Shown in pieces: positions 10,376-20,751 of a stretch of 64,000 bases of DNA. Made by a program: the position numbers and the translations under genes. Positions within the stretch are counted from its first letter, which is position 1. Every line of letters starts with the position of its first letter. Origin of the DNA: Gaiellasilicea sp963749515 (GTDB lineage: Bacteria > Actinomycetota > Thermoleophilia > Gaiellales > Gaiellaceae); the NCBI GenBank assembly GCA_963749515.1, contig CAVVMR010000014.1:124001-188000 (forward strand). Reading direction: 5' to 3'. The notes under the pieces are model-generated. The model was not told the origin of the DNA and did no database searches. It saw nothing but the letters and a program-made list of their open reading frames with translations.

Positions 10376-10812
10376 CGGTCGCCTACGTCGGGCTGGGAGC
10401 GAACCTGGGCGATCGCGAGGGGACGATCCGCGCCGCCGTCGCCGACCTGCCGGACGTCGTCGCCGTCTCGCTCCTGCGCGAGACCGATCCGGTCGGCGTC
10501 ACCGACCAGCCGCGGTTTCTCAACGGTGTCGCCGCGCTCGAGACCGAGCTCACGCCGCGGGAGCTGCTCGACGTCCTGCTTGCCGTCGAGCGCCGGCTGG
10601 GCCGCGAGCGCAGGGAGCGCTGGGGGCCGCGCACGATCGATCTCGACCTGCTCCTCTACGGCGACGAGGTGATCGACGAGGACGGCTTGACCATTCCGCA
10701 TCCGCGCCTGCACGAGCGCCGGTTCGTCCTGGAGCCTCTCGCCGACCTCGCGCCGAAGGTCGTCGTTCCGGGCCGCGGCCGGGTGGAGGAGCTGCTCTCG
10801 AAGCTAGACTGA
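10372..10812 (+). CDS. folK: 2-amino-4-hydroxy-6-hydroxymethyldihydropteridine pyrophosphokinase
   Basis: FolK transfers pyrophosphate from ATP to 6-hydroxymethyl-dihydropterin, making the FolP substrate. The 146-residue protein has AYVGLGANLGDREG at the N-terminus and the signature RWGPRTIDLDLLLYGD with the metal-binding D-L-D. The downstream IPHPRLHERRFVLEPLADLA is also typical. GTG at 10372 overlaps the folB stop (GTGA). Longer in-frame versions reach back into folB and are not credible. Confidence 0.95.
   Translation: MTVAYVGLGANLGDREGTIRAAVADLPDVVAVSLLRETDPVGVTDQPRFLNGVAALETELTPRELLDVLLAVERRLGRERRERWGPRTIDLDLLLYGDEVIDEDGLTIPHPRLHERRFVLEPLADLAPKVVVPGRGRVEELLSKLD
10805..10810 (+). promoter_or_regulatory. 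leaderless -10 box for the DUF2469 gene
   Basis: TAGACT ends exactly 7 nt before the GTG start at 10817, so a transcript initiated at the normal distance would begin at the start codon. It lies within the last codons of folK. No convincing -35 was seen. It belongs to a pattern repeated at other genes in the window. Confidence 0.5.
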
Positions 10813-10816
10813 TCGT

Positions 10817-11185
10817 GTGAGTCACCTGGACGATCTCGACGAATTCGAGGCAGAGCTCGAGCTGACGCTGAAGCGGGAGTACACGGCCGTTTTCGGCCTG
10901 TTCCGCTACTGCATCCTCACGGCGGACGCGACCTACCTCTGCAACAAGCTCGACCTGCAGGTCTCGCCCCAGGCGAGCTATCCGTTCTTCCACGTGAAGA
11001 TGGAGGACGTCTGGGTCTGGGACAAGAACCGGCCGACCCGGATCATCCCGCGCGCCGAGGTCTACACCTCGAGCGACGTCACAGTCGAGGAGCTGCGCGG
11101 CGAGAACGACGATCCCAAGCTGACCGCGGAGGCGCTGGCCGAGCGTCTCGGCGAACGCCTCTCGACCGACGACGACACGCCCTAG
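10817..11185 (+). CDS. DUF2469 family protein
   Basis: The 122-residue acidic protein matches the DUF2469 pattern known from mycobacterial proteins. An N-terminal EFEAELELTLKREYTAVFG corresponds to the usual YExEMEL-x-L-x-REY, and the core VKMEDVWVWDKNRPTR is followed by DVTVEEL. This is a small actinobacterial family of unknown function. It lies between folK and coaX. The start is GTG at 10817, 7 nt after a TAGACT box and without a Shine-Dalgarno sequence, which suggests leaderless translation from its own promoter inside folK. Confidence 0.85.
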   Translation: MSHLDDLDEFEAELELTLKREYTAVFGLFRYCILTADATYLCNKLDLQVSPQASYPFFHVKMEDVWVWDKNRPTRIIPRAEVYTSSDVTVEELRGENDDPKLTAEALAERLGERLSTDDDTP

Positions 11186-11192
11186 AGGCGCC

Positions 11193-11942
11193 ATGCTTCT
11201 CGCGGTCGACGTCGGCAATACGCAGACGGTGCTCGGCCTGTTCGAGGGCGAGCGGCTGGCCGACAGCTTCCGGCTCGCCACCGACCGCAGCCGCACCGGC
11301 GACGAGCTCGGCGTCACGCTCGGCGCGCTCTTCGAGCTGGAGGACGCAGACGGAATCTGCCTCTCGACGACGGTGCCGGCGCTGCAGCGCGAGTGGGAGC
11401 GGGTGGCCGAGCGCTGGGCGCACGCACCGCTGCTGACCGTCGGGCCGGGGGTGAAGACGGGCATCCCGATCCGCTACGACGATCCGCGGGAGCTGGGGCC
11501 GGACAGGCTCGTCAACGCGGTCGCGGCGAATGCGCGTTACGGCGCGCCCTGCATCGTCGTCGACTTCGGCACCTCGATCAATTTCGACATCCTCTCGACC
11601 GAAGGGGAGTTCGTCGGCGGGGTGCTCGCGCCCGGGATCGAGGTCTCGATGGACGCGCTCTTCGCGCGGGCGGCGCGGCTCGTGAAGGTCGACTTCACGG
11701 CTCCGGCCACCGTGATCGGAAAGACGACGGTCGCCGCCCTCCAATCAGGGCTCGTGTACGGGTTCGCCGGCCAGGTGGATGGGATCGTCGGACGGATCCG
11801 CGAGGAGCTCGGCGTCGAGGCTCAGACCGTCGCGACGGGCGGGCTCGCGGACCTGATCGCCCCGCACGCTCGCACGCTCGACCGGGTCGATCCGCACCTC
11901 ACGCTCGAAGGGCTGCGAATCGTCTGGCAGCTGAACCGCTGA
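11193..11942 (+). CDS. coaX: type III pantothenate kinase
   Basis: CoaX phosphorylates pantothenate in the first step of CoA synthesis; the type III enzyme needs a monovalent cation and is not feedback inhibited. The 249-residue protein contains LLAVDVGNTQTVLG at the N-terminus, GPDRLVNAVAA in the middle and the phosphate-binding VVDFGTSINFD. The latter differs from the more common DFGTATTFD. Length is normal. It follows the DUF2469 gene by 7 nt and ends 1 nt before the convergent dus gene. Confidence 0.94.
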   Translation: MLLAVDVGNTQTVLGLFEGERLADSFRLATDRSRTGDELGVTLGALFELEDADGICLSTTVPALQREWERVAERWAHAPLLTVGPGVKTGIPIRYDDPRELGPDRLVNAVAANARYGAPCIVVDFGTSINFDILSTEGEFVGGVLAPGIEVSMDALFARAARLVKVDFTAPATVIGKTTVAALQSGLVYGFAGQVDGIVGRIREELGVEAQTVATGGLADLIAPHARTLDRVDPHLTLEGLRIVWQLNR

Positions 11943-11943
11943 G

Positions 11944-13002
11944 CTAGCCCCCGCCGTAGATCGAGATCGGCAGATCCAGCAGAACCTCGTCCCCGCTCGG
12001 AAGCTCGTCCTCGAGCAGCTCGAGCAGGGGCAGCGCTCCCGGCGCGGCTGCGATCAGGAGGCGCTCGACCTCCTCGGTCGAGTCGAGCACGACGAGCTCC
12101 TGCTTGAACTGGCGCGGGAAACGCCCCCGGCCGAGGTACCAGCCGTAGAACTTCTTCAGGAACCCGCACGCGCGCCGCTCCCCGAGCTCGCGCACGGTCT
12201 CGCGGATGAACAGGACGAGTTCGGCGACGACCTCTTCGCGCGTGGGCTCGCCGGCCTCGCCGTCCACGATCTGGCGAATCGCCCACGGGTTCCCCTGGGC
12301 GCCGCGGCCGATCATCACCGCATTGGCGCCCGTCGCCGCGAGCACCGACTGGGCCTTCGCGCGCGAGGTGACGTCGCCCGAGGCGATCACCGGGACGTCG
12401 ACGAGCGAGACGAGCTCGGCGGTGAGCGCGTGGTCGGCGGTGCCGGTGTACATCTGCTGGGCCGAGCGGGGGTGGAGGGTCAGCGTGGCGGCGCCAGCCT
12501 CGACGAGTTGCGGGCCGACGTCGAGGCACGTGCGGGATCCGTCCCGCAGCCCCCGGCGCATCTTCACGCTCACCGGCACCTCGACCGCGGTGGCGACGGA
12601 CTCGACGATGCCGCACGCGCGAGCCGGATCGTCCAGGAGCGTCGCGCCGGCGCCGGTCTTCGTCACCTTGCGGACGGGGCAGCCGAAGTTGATGTCGACG
12701 AGGTCGGCGCCCGCGGCGACCACCATCCGCGCAGCCTCGGCCATCGCGCGCGGCTCGGAGCCGAAGATCTGGATCGCGAGCGGATGCTCGTCCGCGGCGA
12801 CGCGCAGATAGCCGAGCGTCCGCTCGTTCCGGTGCTCGATCCCGGCGCAGCTGACCATCTCCGAGCAGACGAGCCCGGCGCCGAACCGGCGTCCCTGGCG
12901 CCGGAACGCCTGCACGCTGACGCCGGCCATCGGTGCGAGGACGACGCGGGTGGGGATCTCGACGTCGCGGATCCACCAGCTTTCCCTGAGCTCGACGAAC
13001 AT
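11944..13002 (-). CDS. dus: tRNA-dihydrouridine synthase
   Basis: This FMN enzyme reduces uridine to dihydrouridine in tRNA D-loops. The 352-residue protein has a TIM-barrel start VVLAPMAGVS, the catalytic Cys108 in VDINFGCPVRKVTKTG, VKMRRGL, LHPRSAQQMYTG and the phosphate-binding MIGRGAQGNPW. It most resembles the DusB group. A TAGCAT box on the minus strand (13017-13012) lies 9 nt upstream of the ATG, so the leader is short. It is divergent from greA, and in Bacillus a dus gene occupies the equivalent position before lysS. Confidence 0.94.
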   Translation of the reverse strand: MFVELRESWWIRDVEIPTRVVLAPMAGVSVQAFRRQGRRFGAGLVCSEMVSCAGIEHRNERTLGYLRVAADEHPLAIQIFGSEPRAMAEAARMVVAAGADLVDINFGCPVRKVTKTGAGATLLDDPARACGIVESVATAVEVPVSVKMRRGLRDGSRTCLDVGPQLVEAGAATLTLHPRSAQQMYTGTADHALTAELVSLVDVPVIASGDVTSRAKAQSVLAATGANAVMIGRGAQGNPWAIRQIVDGEAGEPTREEVVAELVLFIRETVRELGERRACGFLKKFYGWYLGRGRFPRQFKQELVVLDSTEEVERLLIAAAPGALPLLELLEDELPSGDEVLLDLPISIYGGG

Positions 13003-13027
13003 TGTTTACGGATGCTACTCGGAGGTA

Positions 13028-13056
13028 TTGACCTCGACCGATCTCATCGCTACCAT
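13028..13056 (+). promoter_or_regulatory. sigma-70-type promoter of greA
   Basis: TTGACC (13028-13033) and TACCAT (13051-13056) are separated by exactly 17 nt, the best vegetative-type promoter in the window. Predicted transcription begins near 13063, giving a leader of about 45 nt with the GGGAGG ribosome site before the TTG start of greA. Confidence 0.7.
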
Positions 13057-13106
13057 TCCCGCCCGCGTCGGCGCACGTTCGCCGGCTTTTCATTGGGAGG
13101 CAGCAG

Positions 13107-13580
13107 TTGAAGGAAGTCATTCTCACGCCTGAGGGCTACGAGAAGCTGAAGGTGGAAATCGACACTCTCTCGACCGAAAAACGCCGAGAAGTGGCCGATC
13201 GCATCCGCGTTGCACGGGAGTTCGGCGACATCGCCGAGAACGCCGAGTACGACGATGCAAAGAACGAGCAGGCGATGCTCGAGCACAAGATCGCGCAGCT
13301 CGAGGAGCGTCTCTCGAACGCGCGTGTGATCCAGACCCGCGACGTCGACCTCAGCGTCGTCTCGATCGGCGCGAAGGTGCGCCTGAAGGACGTCGATGCG
13401 AACCAGACGGTCGAGTACATCATCGTCGGCTCCGCCGAGGCGAACCCGTCCGAGCTGAAGCTCTCGAACGAGTCGCCGGTCGGCAAGGCGATCATCGGCA
13501 AGAAGAAGGGCGAGACCGTCGAGGTCAGCGCTCCTAGGGGATCTCTGAAGTACAAGATCCTCGACATCAAAGCCGCGTAG
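13107..13580 (+). CDS. greA: transcription elongation factor GreA
   Basis: GreA rescues backtracked RNA polymerase by stimulating transcript cleavage. The 157-residue protein has the N-terminal coiled coil with the conserved acidic tip DIAENAEYDDAKNEQ and a C-terminal FKBP-like domain ending VSAPRGSLKYKILDI. The start is TTG at 13107, fixed by a strong GGGAGG sequence 6 nt upstream and by the family N-terminus VILTPEGYEKL. It has its own promoter and is followed by a G+C-rich stem-loop. Confidence 0.96.
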   Translation: MKEVILTPEGYEKLKVEIDTLSTEKRREVADRIRVAREFGDIAENAEYDDAKNEQAMLEHKIAQLEERLSNARVIQTRDVDLSVVSIGAKVRLKDVDANQTVEYIIVGSAEANPSELKLSNESPVGKAIIGKKKGETVEVSAPRGSLKYKILDIKAA

Positions 13581-13592
13581 CGCGCACCGGCC

Positions 13593-13630
13593 GGTCGGCT
13601 CCCGCCGGGCGGAGCCCGGCTCCGCCGACC
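13593..13630 (+). terminator. G+C-rich stem-loop after greA
   Basis: An outer 7-bp stem (GGTCGGC 13593-13599 with GCCGACC 13624-13630) encloses an inner 6-bp stem (CCGGGC with GCCCGG, loop GGA). No T-run follows, so it could be a weak or factor-assisted terminator. The remaining bases to lysS (13631-13743) hold nothing else recognised. Confidence 0.4.
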
Positions 13631-13743
13631 TCGCGCCGCTCGCGCCACCCGGCTCTCCGGGTCTGTGCTCGCGCACTATCCCCTCGGCCGTGCGTCGCGA
13701 GCGACGCGCCGGAGCACGCTACGCACCGCTGCGAAGAGCGAAC

Positions 13744-13749
13744 TAGAGT
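13744..13749 (+). promoter_or_regulatory. -10 box for lysS
   Basis: TAGAGT lies 10 nt before the ATG at 13760. Transcription would start near 13756, after the alternative GTG at 13751, so if the box is real the ATG is the start. No clear -35 element was seen. Confidence 0.4.
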
Positions 13750-13759
13750 CGTGGATCCG

Positions 13760-15106
13760 ATGCTGCCGAAGAGATTCCCCAACCGGGACGAGATCGCTGC
13801 GGTCCGTACGCACGCCGAGACGCTCGAGCCGGGCGCCGAGGACGAGGCGCGGCAGTTCCGCCTCGCCGGCCGCGTCATGGCGCGCCGCGAGATGGGCAAG
13901 ATCACCTTCCTCGACCTCGTCGACCGGAGCGGCCGCATCCAGCTGATCTCCGAGAAGGTGGACGTCGACCTCGGCGACATCGTCGGCGTGCAGGGACATC
14001 CCGCGAAGTCACGCCGGGGAGAGCCGTCGCTGAAGGTCGTCGCGTTCGACTTGCTCGGGAAGAACCGCGCACCGCTGCCGGACACCTTCCACGGCCTCAC
14101 CGACGTCGAGCTGCGCTACCGAAAGCGCTACCTCGACCTGCTGATGAACGAGGAGACCCGCGCGGACTTCCTCCTACGCAGCCGCATCGTCTCGGCGATC
14201 AGGCGGAATCTCGACGCCGACGGCTTCGTCGAGGTCGAGACGCCCGTGCTGCAACCGCGCTACGGCGGCGCCTTCGCGGAGCCCTTCGTCACGCACTGGA
14301 ACTATCTCGAGCAGGACTTCTATCTCCGGATCGCGACCGAGCTCTACCTGAAGCGGCTGATCGTCGGCGGGCTCGAGCGCGTGTACGAGATCGGCAAGGA
14401 CTTTCGCAACGAGGGCATCTCGTACAAGCACTCGAACGAGTTCACGATGCTCGAGTGGTACGAGGCGTTCGCCGACTACCACGACACGATGGAGCGGATG
14501 GAGCGGCTGATCGAGTCGGTCGCGCTCGAGGTGACCGGGACGACGAAGACGACCTTCAAGGGTCACGAGCTCGACCTGAAGGCACCCTGGAAGCGAGTCC
14601 GCTTCACGGACGCCCTCGCCGAGCACGGCCTCTGGATCCGCGACGAGGCCGCGCTGCGCAAGGAGTTGAACGCCCGCGAGGTCGACACCGACGCCGACAA
14701 GGACTGGGCGCAACTCGTCGACCACGCGTTCAGCCACTACGTGGAGCCGAGCCTGATCGAGCCGACGATCGTCCACGACTACCCGATCGAGATCTCACCC
14801 TTCGCGCGCTCCACGGACGACGACGAGACGCTGACCGAGCGCTTCGAGTACTTCGTCGGCGGAATGGAGCTCGGGAACGCGTTCTCGGAGATCAACGACT
14901 CGGACGAGCAGCGCGAGCGTTTTCGGCGTCAATCCGAGTTCGTGGAAGGGGAGCAGGAGGATCCGGACTACGTCGAGGCGCTCTCCTACGGCATGCCGCC
15001 GACCGGCGGGCTGGGGCTCGGGATCGACCGGCTGGCGATGGTGCTGACCGGCCGCGAGACGATCCGGGACGTGATCCTCTTCCCGGCGCTCCGCTCGTCC
15101 TCGTAG
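13760..15106 (+). CDS. lysS: lysyl-tRNA synthetase, class II
   Basis: LysRS charges tRNA-Lys. The 448-residue protein has the N-terminal OB-fold anticodon-binding domain (FRLAGRVMARREMGKITFLD) and the class II catalytic domain. Motif 2 is EIGKDFRNEGISYKHSNEFT and motif 3 is GLGLGIDRLAMVLTGRE. It is somewhat shorter than the usual roughly 490-500 residues, mainly at the N-terminus. A GTG at 13751 would add three residues; the ATG is preferred because a TAGAGT -10 box would place the transcript start beyond the GTG. Position before clpC matches Bacillus gene order. Confidence 0.95.
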   Translation: MLPKRFPNRDEIAAVRTHAETLEPGAEDEARQFRLAGRVMARREMGKITFLDLVDRSGRIQLISEKVDVDLGDIVGVQGHPAKSRRGEPSLKVVAFDLLGKNRAPLPDTFHGLTDVELRYRKRYLDLLMNEETRADFLLRSRIVSAIRRNLDADGFVEVETPVLQPRYGGAFAEPFVTHWNYLEQDFYLRIATELYLKRLIVGGLERVYEIGKDFRNEGISYKHSNEFTMLEWYEAFADYHDTMERMERLIESVALEVTGTTKTTFKGHELDLKAPWKRVRFTDALAEHGLWIRDEAALRKELNAREVDTDADKDWAQLVDHAFSHYVEPSLIEPTIVHDYPIEISPFARSTDDDETLTERFEYFVGGMELGNAFSEINDSDEQRERFRRQSEFVEGEQEDPDYVEALSYGMPPTGGLGLGIDRLAMVLTGRETIRDVILFPALRSSS

Positions 15107-15215
15107 TCACGCTAACGAGAACGACACGGCCGTCCGATACCATGGAGCCAGACCTTCGACTCGGGGGGTGGATGAGCTTCTCCCCGGCGATCGGTCGGAA
15201 GGAGGGTCGGCAGGG

Positions 15216-17747
<2,532 letters not shown>

Positions 17748-17754
17748 CCTGCCG

Positions 17755-17780
17755 CAGAGGCCGCCGCGAGGCGGCCTCTG
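17755..17780 (+). terminator. intrinsic terminator after clpC
   Basis: A perfect 11-bp stem (CAGAGGCCGCC with GGCGGCCTCTG) is closed by a GCGA tetraloop of the stable GNRA class and followed by TCGTTCGT. It lies between the convergent ends of clpC and the minus-strand beta-propeller gene and may serve both. Confidence 0.8.
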
Positions 17781-17787
17781 TCGTTCG

Positions 17788-18585
17788 TCAGCCGGCGAGC
17801 TTCGTGCGGGCGCCGGTGCGGGCGTTGACGCGATAGACGGCGCCCGGCTCGATGGCGGTGACGACAAGGCTCCCGTTGGCGAGGACGGCGACGTCGCTGA
17901 CGTGGAGATCGTCGAGCAGGATCGACAGCTTGCCTCCAGGATCGAGCCGGCGGAGGCTGCCGCCGCTCAGCGTCGACCCGGCGAGATAGAGCGTGCCGTC
18001 CTTGCCCACCGCGATCTTGTTCGTGTCGACGCGGTTGGCGACGAGCGTGACTCGACCGGTAGCGGGATCGACGCGGCGCACCCGCCTCGAGTCCTCGGCG
18101 ACGAGGAGTCGTCCCCTGAGATCGATCGCGATTCCGTGAGGGCGGTCCAGGCCGCCGGGGACCCGGATCCGCGTCACGACCCCTGCAGGTGAGATGCGGG
18201 CGAGCGTTCCGTCCATCGTGACCGCATAGACGACCCTCGCCGGAGTCGCTGCCACGGCCGTCACCTCGGTCAGGCGCGCCAGCGTCGTCACGCGACCCGT
18301 TGCGCCCACACGTCTGACGAGGCCCGCGTGAAAGTCGGCGACGTAGAGGACGCCTGCGGCCGCCGCGAGGCCCGTTGGCTCGTCGAGCCCGGATGCGTGC
18401 ACTTGGAGCCGACCTGTGCGCGGGTCGAGTCGCAGGATCCGGCGCGACGCGCCGTCGGCGACGAAGACGCGGTCGCGCGAGTCGACGACGACTGCATAGG
18501 GATGCCGAGCGGTTGGCGTCGCGAACCCGGCGCCGAGGAGCGCTGCACATGCGAGGAGAACGGCGCCGACTCGGATCGCGATCAT
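17788..18585 (-). CDS. secreted NHL/SMP-30-like beta-propeller protein
   Basis: The 265-residue protein begins with a signal peptide (IAIRVGAVLLACAALLGAGF, probable cleavage after Ala22 or nearby). It consists of about six short repeats of the NHL/YVTN type, such as YAVVVDSRDRVFVADG, GLAAAAGVLYVADF and HGIAIDLRGRLLVAED. Each has a hydrophobic strand and a V-A-D or equivalent end. It should fold as an exported beta-propeller with a binding rather than obvious catalytic role; the ligand is unknown. It is divergent from radA, and the shared intergenic region contains three phased CACAGA repeats. Confidence 0.75.
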   Translation of the reverse strand: MIAIRVGAVLLACAALLGAGFATPTARHPYAVVVDSRDRVFVADGASRRILRLDPRTGRLQVHASGLDEPTGLAAAAGVLYVADFHAGLVRRVGATGRVTTLARLTEVTAVAATPARVVYAVTMDGTLARISPAGVVTRIRVPGGLDRPHGIAIDLRGRLLVAEDSRRVRRVDPATGRVTLVANRVDTNKIAVGKDGTLYLAGSTLSGGSLRRLDPGGKLSILLDDLHVSDVAVLANGSLVVTAIEPGAVYRVNARTGARTKLAG

Positions 18586-18661
18586 CCACGGCAGCTACAC
18601 CGCGCGATGCAGCCGGGTTCCCGAGGAGTCGCGCGACGCGTCGACCGCGGCATCGAAGCCG

Positions 18662-18690
18662 GCACAGAATTGACACAGAGTCGGCACAGA
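18662..18690. promoter_or_regulatory. three 11-bp-phased CACAGA direct repeats
   Basis: GCACAGA, ACACAGA and GCACAGA occur with CACAGA at 18663, 18674 and 18685: 7-bp units separated by 4 bp, exactly one helical turn apart. This matches the arrangement of direct-repeat sites for OmpR/PhoP-family regulators (mycobacterial PhoP sites contain CACAG repeats with 4-bp spacers). The array ends 18 nt before the radA -10 box, so it covers the -35 region, and could serve both divergent genes. Confidence 0.5.
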
Positions 18691-18708
18691 GCCGTCCGGT
18701 TTCGCGGC

Positions 18709-18714
18709 TAGCCT
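18709..18714 (+). promoter_or_regulatory. leaderless -10 box of radA
   Basis: TAGCCT ends so that the normal start point, 7 nt on, is the A of the radA ATG at 18721. No Shine-Dalgarno is present. The -35 position is occupied by the last CACAGA repeat, as in activator-dependent promoters. Confidence 0.5.
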
Positions 18715-18720
18715 CGCTGC

Positions 18721-20079
18721 ATGGCGAAGGCGGCAGTCCAGTTCGCGTGCACCGAGTGCGGCTATGCAGCCGGGCGGTGGTTCGGGAAGTGCCCGGGCTG
18801 CGACGCGTTCGGCTCGCTCGTCGAGGAGGCGCCCGAGACGGCGAAGCTGAACGCTGCCGCCAGGCCGCTTCTGCGCCTCGTCGACGTGAACGCCGAAGAG
18901 GCGAAGCGGATCTCGACCGGAGTGCCGGAGCTCGACCGCGTCCTCGGCGGTGGCCTCGTGCCGGCGAGCCTCGTTCTCGTCGGCGGCGAGCCGGGCGTCG
19001 GCAAGTCGACGTTGCTCCTGACCGCGCTCGGAGCGATCTCCGCCACCGGCCTGCGCGCACTCCTCGTGACCGGCGAGGAATCGACCGCGCAGGTGAAGCT
19101 GCGCGCCGCGCGGCTGGGAGGCACCGACGGGGTCGAGATCCTCGCCGAGACCGAGCTCGACGCCGTCTGCGCGACGCTCGAGCGCGAACGGCCCGACGTC
19201 TGCGTGATCGACTCCATCCAGACGCTGTACGCCTCCGACATGAGCTCCGCGCCCGGCTCCGTCGGCCAGGTACGGGAAGCCGCCGGGCGCCTCCTGCGCG
19301 TCGCGAAGGAGTTCGGCGTCGCCACGATTCTCGTCGGGCACGTGACGAAGGACGGAGCCGTCGCCGGCCCGCGGGTGCTCGAGCACCTCGTCGACTGCGT
19401 GCTCCAGTTCGAGGGCGACCGCTACCACGCCCACCGCGTGCTGCGCGCGACGAAGAACCGCTTCGGTTCCACCAACGAGCTCGGCGTCTTCGAGATGACC
19501 GGAGAAGGGCTCGTCGGCGTCCCCGACCCGTCCGAGCTGTTCGGCAAGACGCTTCCGGGCGAGATCGGCTCTGCGGTCGCCTGCGCGCTCGAAGGGACCC
19601 GTCCGATCCTGCTCGAGATCCAGTCGCTCGTGGCGCCCACCGATCTCGCGATGCCGCGCCGCGTCGGCACGGGTGTCGATCCCAAGCGCCTCGCGATGAT
19701 CGTCGCCGTGCTCTCGCGCCATGCCGGCATCGCGCTCGGCTCCGCCGATGTCTTCGTCAACGTCGCGGGCGGACTGCGGATCGACGAGCCGGGCGCCGAC
19801 CTCGCGATTGCGCTCGCCATTGCGTCGGCGGCACGCGGGGTGCCGGTGCGAGAGGGGATCGCGGCGTTCGGCGAGATCGGGCTCACCGGCCGCCTCCGGC
19901 CGGCCGCACAGTCCGAGCGGCGGCTCGAGGAGTGCACGAAGCTCGGCGTCCTGGCCGCGATCGCGCCGGAGGGCACCCGCAGCAGATCCAAGATCCGCGT
20001 CTCCGGTTCAGGCACCCTTCGCGATGCGCTCCGCGCGGGGCTCGAAGTGCGCGACGAAAACCCCCGCAAATCGGCCTAA
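18721..20079 (+). CDS. radA: DNA repair protein RadA
   Basis: RadA (Sms) is a RecA-like hexameric helicase that extends D-loops in recombination. The 452-residue protein has an N-terminal zinc finger (Cys10, Cys13, Cys24, Cys27), Walker A GGEPGVGKST (88-97), the RadA-specific KNRFG motif (245-249) and a C-terminal Lon-like domain. The ATG has no ribosome site and follows a -10 box by 6 nt, so translation is probably leaderless. In Bacillus radA likewise follows clpC; disA and yacL, which come next there, are replaced here by carD. Confidence 0.96.
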   Translation: MAKAAVQFACTECGYAAGRWFGKCPGCDAFGSLVEEAPETAKLNAAARPLLRLVDVNAEEAKRISTGVPELDRVLGGGLVPASLVLVGGEPGVGKSTLLLTALGAISATGLRALLVTGEESTAQVKLRAARLGGTDGVEILAETELDAVCATLERERPDVCVIDSIQTLYASDMSSAPGSVGQVREAAGRLLRVAKEFGVATILVGHVTKDGAVAGPRVLEHLVDCVLQFEGDRYHAHRVLRATKNRFGSTNELGVFEMTGEGLVGVPDPSELFGKTLPGEIGSAVACALEGTRPILLEIQSLVAPTDLAMPRRVGTGVDPKRLAMIVAVLSRHAGIALGSADVFVNVAGGLRIDEPGADLAIALAIASAARGVPVREGIAAFGEIGLTGRLRPAAQSERRLEECTKLGVLAAIAPEGTRSRSKIRVSGSGTLRDALRAGLEVRDENPRKSA

Positions 20080-20114
20080 TCCCCCAAAAAGTAGCCGTTT
20101 CCAGGGATTTCCGC

Positions 20115-20120
20115 TATACT
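20115..20120 (+). promoter_or_regulatory. -10 box of the carD promoter
   Basis: TATACT lies 78 nt before the TTG start of carD in the only A+T-richer stretch of this intergenic region. A matching -35 at 17 nt was not convincing. Transcription would begin near 20127, leaving a leader of about 70 nt with GC-rich inverted bases. Confidence 0.4.
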
Positions 20121-20198
20121 GGATAAGCATGCCGGTGAGCTCTCGAGCCCGCCGGCTTCTTCGCTGAACAGACTCATTTTCACCAAGGGGAGGCTGGC

Positions 20199-20732
20199 TT
20201 GTTCGAGGTTGGCGACAAAGTGGTGTATCCGCACCACGGCGCAGGCACGGTTGTGAAGAAGGAAAAGCGCGAGATTCTGGGGCAGACGCGCGAATACCTG
20301 ACGATTCAGATCCTGCACAACGACATGACCGTGAACGTCCCGGTCGAGAACGCCGAGCAGGTCGGCTTGCGAACGGTGATCGACGAGGACCTCGTCAACA
20401 CCGTCGTCAAGGCCTTGACCGCCGGCGAGTCCGAGATGCCCAAGAACTGGAACCGAAGGTTCAAGCACAACCGGGACAAGATGAAGACCGGCGACATCTT
20501 CGAGCTGGCCGAGGTCGTGAAGAACCTCTCCTTGCGCGACCACGAGAAGGGCCTCTCGACGGGCGAGAAGCAGATGTTCGTGAAGGCGAAGAAGATCCTC
20601 GCCTCCGAGCTGATGTACGCCAAGGCCGTCGACGAGGAAGAGGCTGCCGAGTGGCTCGAGGGCGTGCTCGCGGGCAACGGCGAGAAGCCGCAGAAGAAGA
20701 GCAAGGCCAAGGCCGCCGCCGCCACGGCGTAG
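20199..20732 (+). CDS. carD: CarD family transcriptional regulator
   Basis: CarD binds the RNA polymerase beta subunit and stabilises open complexes, especially at rRNA promoters. The 177-residue protein has the N-terminal RNAP-interaction domain (FEVGDKVVYPHHGAGTVV), a helical DNA-binding domain (about 65-160, including LSTGEKQMFVKAKKILASEL) and an Ala/Lys-rich tail. The start is TTG, supported by an AAGGGGAGG site 5-6 nt upstream and the conserved MFEVGD-like N-terminus. It lies before ispD-ispF, the arrangement common in actinobacteria. Confidence 0.94.
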   Translation: MFEVGDKVVYPHHGAGTVVKKEKREILGQTREYLTIQILHNDMTVNVPVENAEQVGLRTVIDEDLVNTVVKALTAGESEMPKNWNRRFKHNRDKMKTGDIFELAEVVKNLSLRDHEKGLSTGEKQMFVKAKKILASELMYAKAVDEEEAAEWLEGVLAGNGEKPQKKSKAKAAAATA

Positions 20733-20751
20733 GCGCCAGCCTCGCAGCGAA

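Noticed and set aside
15107..15215. CtsR, HrcA (CIRCE) or HspR (HAIR) operator before clpC
   Set aside because: None of the known operator patterns is present; only a weak TACCAT box without a -35 was found.
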